Source of the DNA: Wuchereria bancrofti
Lineage: Eukaryota > Nematoda > Chromadorea > Rhabditida > Onchocercidae
Length of the DNA: 64,000 bases
Reading direction: 5' to 3'
Assembly: GCA_005281725.1 (NCBI GenBank)
Contig: SSBO01000012.1
Span: 17,470,825-17,534,824 of the forward strand
The position numbers were made by a program, and so were the translations under genes. This document shows positions 1 to 19,193 of this stretch, in pieces (the first letter of the stretch is position 1; the number at the start of each line of letters is the position of its first letter). Below the pieces are notes generated by a model that made no database searches, was not told where the DNA came from, and saw only the letters and a list, made by a program, of their open reading frames with translations.

Positions 1-1122
1 ATTTTTGCTACGGATATTGCATTAGTGACATGATTTTTTCTCGTTTAAAATTAACATGGCGGATTCAGATTCAGAATGCCGATTTAGAGACAAATTCAAA
101 TGTATTGTTGCCAATTTTGTTTTATCTGTCAATAGATTTATTTCTCTGTAAGCCCCAAATTATTCTTACTGTATTCTTAATGCTCTTTCGCTATTTGGTA
201 TCACAGGTTTTCTTTAACCGGTTTGCTTCATAACTCATTTGACATTATCAACAGTAAAATTTTAAAATTTTGATATGTGTTGTAAGACGCCTAATGTTTT
301 AAAAACCTGACATGAAAATTTCAGGTTTTCAGGAAAAAACCAGCTGGTTTTTGGATTTTTGAACAGTTTTCGTAAATCTACGCAAAGACATAAGCGCTGT
401 TCAGGAATAGCGTGGCCGTTTTTCGTGGCCGTTTTTCTGTGCCTGAGGCTGACCATTTATTCGGCCGTAGAGTAATTTATTTCCGAAATGATTGACCAAT
501 ATCACATTCGATATTTTTAATGCTCTGCTTTAATGCCTCGTGGTACTGGTCAGTAATTTTTTTTAACTGATTTAGGGCCATCCCTTGTAATTGCTAAACA
601 AACTCGTAAATGGTACGACTAGTAACAATTTATCTCGTACGTGATGTAGGGTGGCCACTTGAACAGTTTCTTATTAATTGTACTTGATGATGCTCTTCAA
701 CAATACAAACATGAATTGATGATATTTGTTACAAACACATTAACATCCCTGGTTTACTGGTTCGAACTTTTCATTCCATAATTTACAAATATTTTAATGT
801 AATCAGTTCTTATTATAAAACAATAATTCGTTCCTTTTTAATCTCGAAAACTAATTAGCAGATGAAGATTAGAGGAATTTAAAATCTTAAATTACAGATA
901 CTGAAGAAACAGCTTTTTTGGTGATTAGAAACCTAATAGTAAAATTATCATAAAAAAAAATCAGATTAGATACTCAAATCATTCTCTTTCTGTAGTAGTG
1001 TCCCCGTAAAATATATTCCTGGACTCTTTTTTTTTTCGTTCTGTATCAAAAACAACTTGAAATAATTATTGAATGTTTTTGTAGGCATATTTGCAATTGT
1101 AAAATCATAATTCTGAACTGAT

Positions 1123-3979
1123 ATGAAGGTTCAAGTGTTATTTCAAGCAGCTGCTCTTATCATACTTGTATTGAATGTTAAGATATGTGATCCAGCAAGC
1201 TATCATAGCGAGTATTACGACGAAATTGCTCGTTTTAAAAATTAGTGAATCATTCAAGTATGATGTAAGGAACCAGTATTCTTGCAATGATCCTTGTGAA
1301 TCTTATTGTTATAATTAACAAAATCAGGTCTCAGATGCATGTGCGAAGCAATTAAACGGTGTGCCATAATTACAGAAGAATATAAACGTCTCATACAAGA
1401 AAGCAAGCGTTCTGCATTCCAAAATTGTTTCACTAAACAAATGTAGGATTGAAAATTCGATTTTTTTAAGGTCTAGAATATGACTTCGAGTTATGTTTAG
1501 CATTATTTAGCATTATTTGAAAAGCTTACAATTTATAACCTTTACCGCAGGCTTTTAATCATTAATTAACTATAGATGCAGTTATAAGCTGGCATTTTCG
1601 AAAATTGTTTTAACGGTCGATACCTGCAGTCCGAGCTTCATTCAACAGAGAGATTCTGAGATCCGACAATTTTGTCGACTCTGCAGATCGATATTTATCT
1701 GCTTTGAAAAACTGCTTTGATATTACTCAAGAGTCAATACAGTTTTCGGATTTCAAACCTGCTTTAATTGACGGTAACACAGGATAATTTCTAAGGTTAA
1801 ATGTCAAGAAATTCACTTGAAACTAATACCCTCTCTAGTCGAAAAATGGTGCTATGGAGAGGGAATGAATTGTTTGTTGCTTGTTATTGATTATTATTAC
1901 AGAAATCACTTTTTTTTGAGGAATGTTTCACTTTGCGCCTATTTTTGGGAAGGTATAATTCAATTGCAGAAGATGCCATTTACGCTCGTAGAATTTGCTG
2001 ATTGTCTTTGGGGATTACCTCAACTGGTTTCGACTTGGCTAAATTGGTTTGCTTAATCAGATCAGAATTGGTTATTGAGATTTCAAATGTATATCATTAG
2101 AGAGAATACTTACGAGTTTACAGGATACTAACGATATCAGGAATAACAGTGTACTTTTAAAAGAATAAGAATGGATTTATTTTGCACCGTAGGAATTTTA
2201 ACAATTGTTCTATGCCAAGAAGGATTTATTCTACATTCAACATAAATGTTCTTTCAAAATTAGGAGACTGTACTTGTAGTTCTTGTAAGAGAAATCAGGA
2301 CGAGTCTTTGGCAATGGTATTAATAGGTTTATCGATTCGGTGGATTTGGAACTGTATGTTATTGAGAAATCACTGTTCTATTAATTTTTGAAAGTTTGGG
2401 ACTTCTGGAAAATCAGACTTATTCCATGAAATTTAAAAATAATCTAAATGACTCTTGTCTGCTGGAGGAAAATGAAATACAGTATTATCGCCGACATCTT
2501 AGTAACAATAGATTTTATCAAGAGCTATTGATTGACAGAGATCACGTTATCAGATCATACATTAGCAGGTGAAAAAGTTTCATTCGTCAATTTGTTACAT
2601 CCTAATATGAAAACGCGGGCATGATTTGTTACGATTATTTCCATACAACTGAAAGTTTTTGGTTGGTATGTTAAACAAAAGACAAGATGGGATTATTAGC
2701 ATATGATTTAATGAACAAATTATTGATCTTGAGTCTACGCTAACTTCGAATCAACTTATTCCCTTGTAGAAATCAGCAGTATTTTGTTTTGAAAATGATG
2801 AGCTTATTCTGTTCGTCCTTTGCATTCCGATTTTAACGATTTCAAAATATTAAAAGTTAATTGATGAAATTTATTACGCGATTTAAGAACCGGAAGTATT
2901 ACAGAAATGAAAAAATTAATTAGATCTCAAATCATAACAAACATTTTTCTTAGTTCTTAGTGAAAATCTTCCTTAGTTTTCTTAGTCTGCAGACACAATG
3001 TCAGTCAACCGATGCTTCTCGGCTTCGGGCTTGCCTTTGAGTTTGAGGATCATATCAAAGCTTCTATATTACAATGTGTTCGACAAAGTCATAGGGATCA
3101 TTTATATCGCGAACGTCAACAACCACAGCGGCAGTGGTACGAGCAACAAAATGAACACTTCAATAAGCCTATCCTAAGTACCGGTAAGAAAGATCATTAA
3201 ATCATGCAGCATAATTTCTGATAAGTGTTCCTTGAAACTTTGCTCCATACTTGCTGGAAGACGATAAAATGAGAGTCTAAACTCACACAACACATGTTCC
3301 ACTATTTTTCTGCTCTTAATTAATTCTAGAAGTTACTACTGTTTCACTATGATCTAAGAAACTCTAACTTCCAAATATTCTAGTACTATTTATTACTATA
3401 ATGTAGACTGCATACTTTCTAAAAACAAGCAGATCCTCTCCCTAGAATTCCGGCGTCGAGAATTTCTGGCATCATTTTGAATAAAAACAGTCTGTGGCAA
3501 CATTATCTTTGACATTTTTTTTTTTGCAATATTGCAGAATAAGGTGGTCGGCGGAACATTCATTGAGATGTAATTGGCACCTTGAAATTATTATAATTGT
3601 AGATATTAATTATTGTTATACATTACTGGCTACGCATGGACGGTTTACAACTTGAAGGTTCATAAACAATGATTCATAATAATGAGTCACCAAGTAGGCG
3701 TGTCTCAGAAGGTTGCATTAAAAGTGCTAAAGAATTTCCACAGTCTTTTAAGAGGTATTAAAAATATGTAATTCAGCATCGTTCCCACCTTACTATGAAT
3801 TTTAAGGTTTTATGTTTTTGAATTTCCTATGATATTCAGGAACAATACGGAACGGCCAATATCTCTGCGCTTATCCACATAATTGTGTGAATTTTATGGA
3901 TCAGGAAAAACTAAAGCGACAAATGCAAAGAGATCCCATAAACGGTTTACAAACGGAAGGTCATGGACAAATGGTATGA
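1123..3979 (+). pseudogene. Pseudogene of the secreted cysteine-rich protein gene
   Basis: This is the left-copy relative of the gene at 19194-22134, and each predicted exon can be found. The ATG and signal-peptide exon remain, but the first donor GT has become AT (1183). Exon 2 has a one-base deletion near 1354. The stretch covering the small exon 4 and its donor is shortened near 1988. The acceptor AG of exon 6 has become AA (2436). Exon 7 lacks 14 bases near 3039, which shifts the frame. In the last exon two cysteines of the C-x-C-x-C-x3-C motif have become tyrosines (about 3860 and 3871). Splice-site loss exactly where the intact model needs sites supports both the pseudogene call and that model. 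Sequencing error could explain single lesions but not all of them. Confidence 0.75.
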
Positions 3980-4211
3980 TAGGAAAGGTTTTTTTTTCTA
4001 AAAAGTACTACAGACAACAAACAACATTAGTACTGAGGTGAATAATACTTCAAACTGTGAATAATGCTTCAACATACTTCAAACTTATATATAAACTGCA
4101 AATTATGTACTAATTAAGACTTCAAAAAGCGGAGAGACGACGATGATAACATCGTTTTGATATGATATCAAGGATATGACTAAGTTTTTGGACATTTTAA
4201 ACTTTTGTGAT

Positions 4212-4526
4212 AAAAAATTTCGGCATTGATAACATTGGTTTTACAGGTTTTCTGTACTAAAAAAAGATAAGGGGAAATTTGCACGTGGAAAAATTTTGTC
4301 ATTCTTTTTGCAGGGTTTATTGTAAAAAGAATAATAAAATCATATTAATTAAAAGAACCATCTCATATNAAAAAATTTCGGCATTGATAACATTGGTTTT
4401 ACAGGTTTTCTGTACTAAAAAAAGATAAGGGGAAATTTGCACGTGGAAAAATTTTGTCATTCTTTTTGCAGGGTTTATTGTAAAAAGAATAATAAAATCA
4501 TATTAATTAAAAGAACCATCTCATAT
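4212..4526 (+). repeat. Redundant contig ends: 157-base direct repeat around an N
   Basis: Bases 4212-4368 and 4370-4526 look identical and are separated by one N (4369). This is the pattern of two overlapping contig ends laid side by side, not a biological tandem repeat. Confidence 0.85.
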
Positions 4527-4616
4527 TTCTTAATTCCATTTTTCGGGTATTTTTTAGCAGATGCATTCATAACAACGAAGTTATCGGGACTATTTTAACA
4601 GCTATGTATTAAATTT

Positions 4617-4933
4617 GAAGGAGCGACGACGATGGTAGCTGATAAGGAAATGAATTCCGATTTTAGGCTTACGTATCAAAATTCTTTGGCTTTTAAATGT
4701 TGGATATTTCTGGTTTTATACAAAAATTAGCTCAAAATAAGATAGAGGAAGCATGAGCTTATATAAGTCACGATNGAAGGAGCGACGACGATGGTAGCTG
4801 ATAAGGAAATGAATTCCGATTTTAGGCTTACGTATCAAAATTCTTTGGCTTTTAAATGTTGGATATTTCTGGTTTTATACAAAAATTAGCTCAAAATAAG
4901 ATAGAGGAAGCATGAGCTTATATAAGTCACGAT
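4617..4933 (+). repeat. Redundant contig ends: 158-base direct repeat around an N
   Basis: Bases 4617-4774 and 4776-4933 look identical, with a single N at 4775 between them. The right copy of the duplication has this sequence once (from about 22236), which supports an unmerged overlap. Confidence 0.85.
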
Positions 4934-5413
4934 CTAAAAAATAAGATATCGATCATTTGCATATAACGTAAATTTAAACAAATATGCTTTTCAAATGTAA
5001 TGTTGGAACATAGAGAGATTATAAATTAGATTAATAAGCGCCTCCATTATATTTTATTAGAATTTGGAGGGTCTAATTTCAAAATTAGTCCAGAATAAAG
5101 GAACTTTGAAATGCTGCACGCGCTGCATTAAAGATACAGAAGTGAAGACTTTGTTTCATTTTTCCTTAATAAAAGTTCGTGCTTCGAGACGGAATCGTGT
5201 TCGAACAACATCAGAGCATATCTTTCTCCGAGGCATTCCAAAAAGGTTGGGTCACTAAATAAACGGAATCCACGTATTGCTGTTGCTGTTTTGGAAACGT
5301 ATGATTATTGCTTTGGAAACAACTGCTATCAAGTCACTTTTCCTCTCCATTTTCTTACGCAGCAGCAGCTAGTAAGAATAACCAAAAAACAAATTTTCTA
5401 TTAAAAAGATCAC

Positions 5414-7741
5414 CCAGAAAGTTTTCACTGTAATATATTATATGTTGATATATTATATCAGCCATATGTTGGTATGCAAGGACATAAAATGACATCTGAG
5501 ATTCGACGAAATCGCGTAAACACTTCAAATGGCTGTTCTGAAATCCCCAAAGAGTATGAAAACAAATGAGTTTGTACTTGCATTTTCTAAAAACCGAATT
5601 TGAATATTCTATGACACAGACATTTACCAAAATATTCGGTTTTTAGATAAAACTGTGAAAATTTATTTGATAAAAATTTTAACGTAAAAAAAAACATATT
5701 TACATGAGCGGTTTGTATTCCTTCAAGGAGTAGTTTCATAATTTCTGCCTGTTTATCGAATTCCGCTTGCACCACACATAAATCAGCTTCTGCCTGTACA
5801 TAATACAAATTATTCGCTTGACAAAAATGATGCATGCAATAGCAAAGCAAGTCCGCAACCAGAGAAACTGATTATAAATCGCATGTGTCCCATAGCCACA
5901 AAAAAACCATTATCTTAATAGATAGAGTATATACATCATGTTCCTCACCATATGCATGAGTAAACTTATCTAACATATGCCAATCCAAGCAAGTCTACTT
6001 TAAAATCATCACCATAAATTCAACTACGAATAGTTTATAAAACATTTATTACCAAAACAACTCTCTTTCAAAGACTTTATCGATATGAAGTTATACAATA
6101 ATATATTCCTGCTAAACAGACAATTATGGCTTTGCTCCATCTTTTTACACATGAATTAAATAACATATTGGATCATTTTTTCATGTAAATTAAATGATAT
6201 ATTGGATATCCATTTTCTGACATAATTTTGGGACATTACTTCACGAAATACTAACACAACAAAAATCTCCACCATAATTACAGATACATTTAAAAATCAT
6301 TGTACACAGTAAAAAAAAAAAAAAAACAGAAAGACCAGGAAAAAAGAAACCTGTTCTGACCAAAAAGAACTTCCTAACTGTAAAAAAATGAACATAAAAC
6401 AACAATTAATAAGATACAATATTAGAAGGATGAGATCTGACTCAAATTCTTTCTGCTTCCAATTATAAATTACCGCCACAGAATTTAGATCAAAAACTAT
6501 CGGTGCTTCATTTAAATATAAGTACGTTCACTACCAAAAATAACTCTTTTTTGAAATCGCTACATAATAAATTTCTTAAAAATAAATATAACAGAACCAA
6601 TAAAATCTGCAAAAAATGAGCACTAGTGAAAAGTGTAAAACTTACATTGCCCTGTGCTTCTCCTGACTTCGTTTTCCTTAATCGACTTTTGGCCGCATCC
6701 AGATCCAAACGCTTTGTATTTAGACTTTTCGTTCACGCTGTAAAAATTAAGTTTGAAAGGTAAACGAAATACCATCAATTTTTTGAAAACGTTAGTCAAA
6801 ATAATTTACGTATGCAAACTCGATATGAAAAAATCTTAACACTTTACGCTATATTACACAAAGTTTATCTAATGAGAACGTGAGCATGAGACTTTCAGAA
6901 GTAACTGAATAGTTTTCATGCCACCCTCTAGAAACCGTACTGGCAGAAGTGTATTGCTTGCACAACTGTTGATAATAAAGTTCCTTTCTCCTTTCTTTAG
7001 TTCCTTTCTTTAGATAAAGTTCCTTTCTCCCACACCCAGTCTGAATTCTGCTTGAGCTGTCTTCAACAACGCACTTTCTAAAAAATTGTGGAATTATGAA
7101 ATGAGTGTGCGCATTGCCAAAATCTGCATTTAAATCATCAAATACGTCAAAACGAGACAGTTCTGTGAAAAGAATAAAAATAAGATTAACAAACCGTTAA
7201 AAAATATTACGAACCCAAAAATATAAAAAAGATAAATTCTATTTTCCCACAACTTCGTTCACATTTTGTTTTGCAGCGCTTTCAAATTTCTCCTACTGCT
7301 AAGCAAATGTGCAGAACTTACTAACATAAAAAATAAATCTCTAATGATGCAATTCAGTGATCCAAGATTTTCAGTAACAATCAGCATGAAAGAATATAAA
7401 AACATAAGCTTCGCAGCTTAAATCATGTGTGGCACGAATAATAAGTGTATTCAAAGAAATTGAAACTCTGTTTATGAATTCAAGAAACGAAATGAACAAA
7501 TTTAAAAATTTCGCAAGAAAAACACTTGGTAGTAAACCTATCTACAGTATTGCTTCCTGAATGAGTTTACGGGGTTGTTTGGTCATAAATTTATGAATTT
7601 AATAAAACTTTACCATATGGAGTGCCGGCCCGAACTCGTTACCAGCGTCGTTCATTGCTTGTGCCAACTGCTCCAAATTATTTAGACGACTTTCTTTGCG
7701 CAGTTCCAGTTTCTCGTAAAACACTTCCTCCATCCGAATTG
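5414..7741 (-). pseudogene. Endophilin-B-like pseudogene (partial)
   Basis: Five exons matching exons 3-7 of the gene at 23476-27099 are recognisable on the minus strand. The first two exons lie beyond the block edge at 7890, and the last exon falls in a stretch missing from this copy. Exon 3 has lost one base near 7627, which garbles the conserved end of that exon. Exon 4 carries an internal duplication of a purine-rich segment (about 6973-7030) that puts a stop in frame. Exon 5 has a one-base deletion near 6723 giving an early stop. Exon 7 has a small AT-rich insertion near 5432-5460. The BAR motifs LDLDAAKSRLRK and EFDKQAEI-KLLLEGI are still readable. A non-functional copy is far more likely than an active gene. 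Confidence 0.8.
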
Positions 7742-7889
7742 CTGGAATACTAGTATGAAATATGAAATTCCGCCCAACAAAGGAGTTTGTATATTCGTCG
7801 ATAAAAAACATTCTATACTAAAAGATTCAAAACCACCAACGCATAACTGGTAATATGTCGACCCGTAGGTAAGTAAAATACAAATTTCA

Positions 7890-7890
7890 N
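7890..7890. other. Single-N contig join
   Basis: The similarity between the two duplicated blocks ends exactly here. The sequence to the right is unrelated to the bases that follow the matching point at 26513. Linkage of the left copy to AMMECR1 therefore depends on scaffolding. Confidence 0.8.
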
Positions 7891-10570
7891 CGTGTTGACT
7901 GCTTGTTACTTGCCCTATAAATGAAATGAGTGATGGATGATGGATGCATTCACGCTCTCTGAAATGATTGTTCAGTTGGGGGAATTGCTATGAGATAATC
8001 CATCCGTTAAGCGGAACTGTCCCTCAGCAAGCTCACATCATTCAGTTGGTTTGCAGTTAGTTGCGCATTCAAACGGGTGGATGGTCGATTCGGTTGCTCC
8101 ATTAACCCTACTAATTGCTCTCTCGAAGCTCATTCCTTTTCTCACTAGCACCGATTTCGAATTGACACCAACTTTTCTCATATCATAACATCTATTTTAT
8201 GGTATACGACAAAGGGATACTAGTAAATGATATTTCTAGATGTCATGGTACTTCTGAAGAGCTAACTGATGAGACGAGAGGAAGTACACTGAGTGATATA
8301 GAGAAAGTGAGAACAGTGTTTAAGGGAGATTGGCGAATTATTCTTCGCCAGTACTTTTGTTGATTTCAAACAAAAAAGCATGAGAAGGAACAGTGATGTT
8401 TATATTACTACTAGCTATTATATTTTTTCTTACCTTTGATTCACTTTACCGTTGACTCAAATTTGCAGGCTCAAATTTGTTGATGAATCAAAAAAATGCA
8501 AATTAAATTGGTGAAATGTTCACAAAATGAAAATCTGGTGATGGGGGTGAAGAGAAACTGTATTCATCATTATTAGGTGTTGATGAATGAATTGGATTGA
8601 CAGGGATACGTAACATATACAAATGAGGACTCGCTACTGGCAACAGGTACCACTTGAGTATCCTGTCACCTCAATTTTTCTCACACAAGTATTCGATTTG
8701 TATGTAGGACATAGTTCGTTTCGTAATGATCCCTGCATCACTGTTTGACGGTTCGTTGCAGTGACTACTAAGTAAGTTGCCAATGTGATCAGCTTATGGG
8801 ATTGCAACGTGTTCGCTTCGGGCAAGTCTAGCGTGATCACTGCAGCTGAGTCCTACGTGATCACTTTAGACTGTCTCTCGTAGCTAGCGTTCTTTCGATA
8901 CTTTACACACTGTCGGAGTTACGTTGCTAAATGGAGTAGAATATTTATCCATAAAGTAAGCAGTAGTTGCACCGTACGAGTTCCACTATTAAATGAATAT
9001 TATGGAACAGAGTATAGCTGCAGAGCTATATCTTCCACTCTCAGGAATTCTCTCCTCGAAGCGAAACTCTACATACAGCTTGTTAGTGAGTAGCAGAATT
9101 GAAAAGTTTGTGTATTCAACTTCTTCCTTACGGTAGTAATGTAACCTGATTGGAAATAGGAAGTGATGTTTTTCTTTGGAAGGCACATTTCCTTTTTTTG
9201 CATTTCCTGTTTTTCTTTTGCATTTCCTTTGAAAAAGGCACAGCTATTTAGTGGTTTTCGATAGTGTTCCGAAAATCTATTTTTTTTTTCTTGTTTGATT
9301 TTGAAAAATAACTGAGGTTCAGCGACTTTCAGGAATGGGAAGAAACTACTTATATATTTAATGATTAGTAACTTGACCACCTGAAATGGTTAATGCTTCA
9401 CTTATTGTAGAAAATATTTTTTAAATACGAGCAATTAATCTTGATTCATTTTGAATATTTGTGTTATCGACTGAATTCTGAAAGAATACATATAATAAAG
9501 GAATAGTGATATGCATGTTCCACCTATCATTAATGGCGAGTGCGAACTGATTCGACGCAGCAGAGATAAGCATTCTGTGCTAATACTTTTCAAAGAGTTT
9601 CTTCAGCTTTTTTGTTTCCTCTTCTTTGAATTGTTGGTATCCAGATTCAAGTCTGTTACCGTATTTAGTGATAATTTCCTACTCTCTTGTTTTGCAGCCC
9701 TCGCAAGAACACAGTTCTCAATTGTAAGAAGACCAGTTTCTCCTTCCTTGTTTCCTTCTTCAGTTCTTCCTCGGTTATAACAGCTTGAAGTTTATGACAG
9801 TCTTGTCTTTTTTGACATTATAGGCAGGCATTTCCCGCACTCTGCAAAAAGCTTATTCTTTTCATGCATTTTGCTATTCTTTTCGGATTTCTCATAGATC
9901 TAAGAACTTACCAACAAAATTTTCATAATTTTTTATTTTTTCTACTTTTGTAAGACACTGTGGTTATGGACATAGATCATTCGTTGAACTGTAGTTCTTT
10001 TTACTGGGATTCATACCTGTACAACCTCTGAGTTAAACAGGATGTTAAGTCGATATGGATTCAGGAAGAGAATTTCACACACTCCAAGATTCTGTACATA
10101 TCGGTATTGCGAGTGTTTTTGTTAAATGTTTTGACAAAAAAAAACCACAAAAACTTTTTTGTTCTAGTGGCATTGTTTGCTGTAAGAGAAGTGTGGTAAG
10201 GAGAGATGTGAAATCAGATAATTTGACATGCATATTCTATTTTTAAAACTTCTGAAGATGCCAGTTTCTAAAAATCCATGCGATTATATTCTTTTTCCTT
10301 TGATGTTTGCGTTGCATGTGTTCGTCCGGTCAATGCATATAGTATAACTTCCGTGGTAAATGAAGTTTTTTTCAATTCAAGAAAGAAAATAACGAGACAG
10401 AACGGCGGATTATTGGAGTGCAGGCACGGTGGCGGGAAGTAAGGAGCACTTGGGTACCGTCAAAAAGGCGAGCTTATCAAGAAAACAGGGTTGCTGCAGT
10501 GATACGCAGTTAGCAGGAGCAGTTGCAGCCGTGATATCGCCATTTTCATCGTCAATCGTAACCGTAAGAT
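7891..10570. other. Intergenic, no gene recognised
   Basis: No run of exons with consistent phases or recognisable protein was found on either strand. The last 170 bases (about 10400-10570) are noticeably richer in G and C than the surroundings and lie directly upstream of the putative AMMECR1 first exon, so they may be its promoter or 5' untranslated region. Confidence 0.5.
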
Positions 10571-16110
<5,540 letters not shown>

Positions 16111-18079
16111 TACAATTTCTCCATAACAACTCGGAACAAAGGCATTTGTGGCAAATAGCAATTTTAGCCTGCATCTAAAAAGAACTGTTTTCTTTCCATC
16201 AGTACTATCAACTGGCTTAAAATTGGCCTTTATTAGCGTTTCATGCACTCTCGGTTAACAATTGTTAATTGCAGCTTTGCTTTGAGAATCTATATAATTG
16301 ATATCTGAGTTTAATGATAATGACATGGAGTAATTTTTGGTATTTTCTATGTTTTTAAGATTATTCTAAGAAAAATTGTTTTATATCTGATAGTTAGAAA
16401 TAATTTACTGCAGGCTACTCTGCTATATTTTAATTCTTCCCTGTCTTTTATAAGCGGGTTAATTTGCTTAATCTGTCGTTCTTTCTGTTTTCTGTGAGCA
16501 AGCCTTCAAATTATATGATTAAGCGCACATATTTTGCTTCTTTTTACTGCTACTGATTTCCCCTTCAGTGTAGGATTTAAAAATATTCATCTCCTTTTAA
16601 GCAAAATAACTTTCTTCTCATATGAATTTTAAAGGCGTACAGTAAGGAAAACACAATTTATATGATTAAACAAACTGTGGTTAAATTTATCTTTGAATAA
16701 TCAAGTGGTTTGTTGATGGAGTTACTATAAAATCCAGAAATACCAGAAAACTAAAATTTTCTCACAGATTAAGGAAAGCATGTTTTACTATTTACTACCA
16801 TAACTAAAAAATATTGCGGTAGAGTTTGGCCTGAATTTCTAATATGTTTTATGTTCTAATCGCTAAGATTGCGGGAAAGGCTATAAAAAAGTATAAATAA
16901 AAGTATAATAACAAATTAGGAATGAAATTTATATAGTTCTTTTAGTTCTTTGTGAAATACGAATACAACTAATAAATGCATAGAACAGGAAGTATTATCG
17001 TATATTTAGGAGCACTTATCATTTTGATATCAGTTTACTACCTCATTTGGAATTAACTTCGTGTATGTTTAAATGTTTTGTAAGTTTCGATTGTCTTTTT
17101 TGACTATAATGCTAATTTATAGCAATTTTTATCGTTTCGCTTACAAAAATGAAAAAAGGAAGAGAAAAGAAATTTTTTTCTGATATTAATCGTAATTTAA
17201 TGTTTGTTTTCCCATGTAATCTATTTGTAAGCTTTAAAGTAACTTTTTTTTTTAAAGTATTTTTTATCTTTCGAAGTTTTGTTTCTTCCTTTGTTTCCTT
17301 GCAAACTTCCTTTTGTTGAATGTTTATGCTATTCTTTCTCAAAATGCTCCTTACATAGTAATTCACTTCATTATTCGCTTTTCTTCCTTTGATATTTGAT
17401 TGTTGAGTTTACGGTGTGAAGTGCTGTGATAAGCATACAGTTAATTCATTCTCTGAACAAGCTTTTTTAAAGGAATCTTTTGGCTTCATAATTTTTTGAC
17501 TTTTGGAAAATCTATAGAATCTAGCATATCACAGTCCTCTATACTGCTTATTATTTCAGTAGTAAGTCTATCGATCAATGGATAAAACTAGAGGGAATCT
17601 TTCATGTATGCCTTCAGCAGTCTTTCTAACATGTCAAATAAACATGGGCTGAAACTAGGATTAAAATTGATATGGTAATGTTTCATATCAAGTGGGAACG
17701 ATGGGTAACGGCAAATTATTAATCACTTTCATTTCTTATCTTCGAAATGCTGTTTGTCACTGAGTGAATAGCTCTATGTTTTTAACTGCCATACTCAATT
17801 CAATGTTTGTGTTCGCACTATTGATAATTCCGAAAATTTTATGTCATTCTAGATGCCTGATTTTTTTTCGTATGTTATTGTCAAAGATAGCTATTGTCAG
17901 AGTTGACCAATAGGAGATTGATATTACTTTTTATTGTCGGTTTCGGCCGGCGTTTAGGTTTATCACTTTCATCCAATATTGGTCACTTTGTTGTGATGAA
18001 TTTGATGTGTTTTCTTGAATTTGAAAGTTTGAGATTTTGTTTTTGGGCTTTCAAACTATTAATTACTTGTATTTGGCAA
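16111..18079. other. Intergenic, no gene recognised
   Basis: AT-rich sequence downstream of AMMECR1 with no supported exon on either strand. Similarity to the window start begins near 18080, inside a contig without Ns, so the right copy of the duplication is physically joined to AMMECR1. Confidence 0.5.
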
Positions 18080-19193
18080 CATTTTTGATTTTTTGATATA
18101 GACATTGCATTAGTGACATGATTTTTTCTCGTTCAAAATTAACATGGCGGATTCAAATTCAGAATGCTGATTTAAAGACAAATTCAAATGTATTGTTGCC
18201 AGTTTTTTTTATCTGTCGATAGATTTATTTCTCTGTGGGACCCAAATTATTCTTACTATATTCTTAATGCTCTTTCGCTATTTGGTATCACAGGTTTTCT
18301 TTAACCGGTTTGCTTCATAACTCATTTGACCATTATCAACAGTAAAATTTTAAAATTTTGATGTGTTGTAAGGCGTCTAATGTTTTAAAAACCTGATATG
18401 GAAATTTCAGATTTTCAGGAAAAAAACCAGCTGGTTATTTTTGGATTTTGAAACAGTTTTCGTAAATCTACGCAAAGACATAAGCGCTGTTCAGGAATAG
18501 CGTGGTCGTTTTTCTGTACCTAAGGCTGACCATTTATTCGGCCGTAGATTTGTTTTTTAGTAATTTGTTTCCGAAATGACTGACTGACTAATATCACATT
18601 CGATATTTTTAATGCCTCGTGGCAGTACTGATAGATTTAGGGTCCGTCCTTCGTAATTGCTAAACAAACTCGTAAATGGTTATGACTGGTAACAATTTAT
18701 CTCGTACGTAATGTAGAGTGGCCACTTGAACAGTTTCTCATTAATTGTACTTGATGATGCTCTTCAACAATACAAACATGAAGTGATGATATTTGTTACA
18801 AACACTACACGTGCATATCAAACACATTAAAATCCCTGGTTACTTACTGGTTCGAACTTTTCACTTCCATAATTTACAAATATTTTAATGTAATCAATTC
18901 TTATTATTCGAAAACTAATTAGCAGATGAAGATTAGGGAAATTTAAAACCTTAAATTCTTGTAATACAGATACTGGAAAAACAGCTTTTTTTGTGATTAG
19001 AAACCCAATCAATAGTAAAATTATCAAAAAAAAGACCAGATTAGATACTCAAATCATTCTTTTTCTATAGTAGTGTCCCCGTAAAATGTATTCCTGGACT
19101 CATTTTCTTCCCATAGCAAAAACAACTTGAAATAATTATTGAATGTTTTTGTAGGCATATTTTGCAATCGCAGAATCATAATTCTGAACTGAT

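Larger units (their letters stand above)
1..7889. repeat. Segmental duplication, left (decayed) copy
   Basis: This block aligns almost end to end with 18080-26513 at roughly nine identical bases in ten, with many small indels. It carries the same two genes in the same convergent order. It begins before the window and stops at the single N at 7890, which corresponds to an endophilin intron in the other copy. Relative to the right copy it lacks about 1.2 kb near 5.14-5.33 kb, including the last endophilin exon, and has extra sequence at about 4.15-4.62 kb. The divergence and the broken reading frames argue against two alleles. Its position next to AMMECR1 rests only on the N-joined scaffold. 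Confidence 0.85.

Noticed and set aside
1123..3979. Left cysteine-rich gene as a second functional gene
   Set aside because: Lost donor and acceptor sites, frameshifts and mutated cysteines are spread over most exons.
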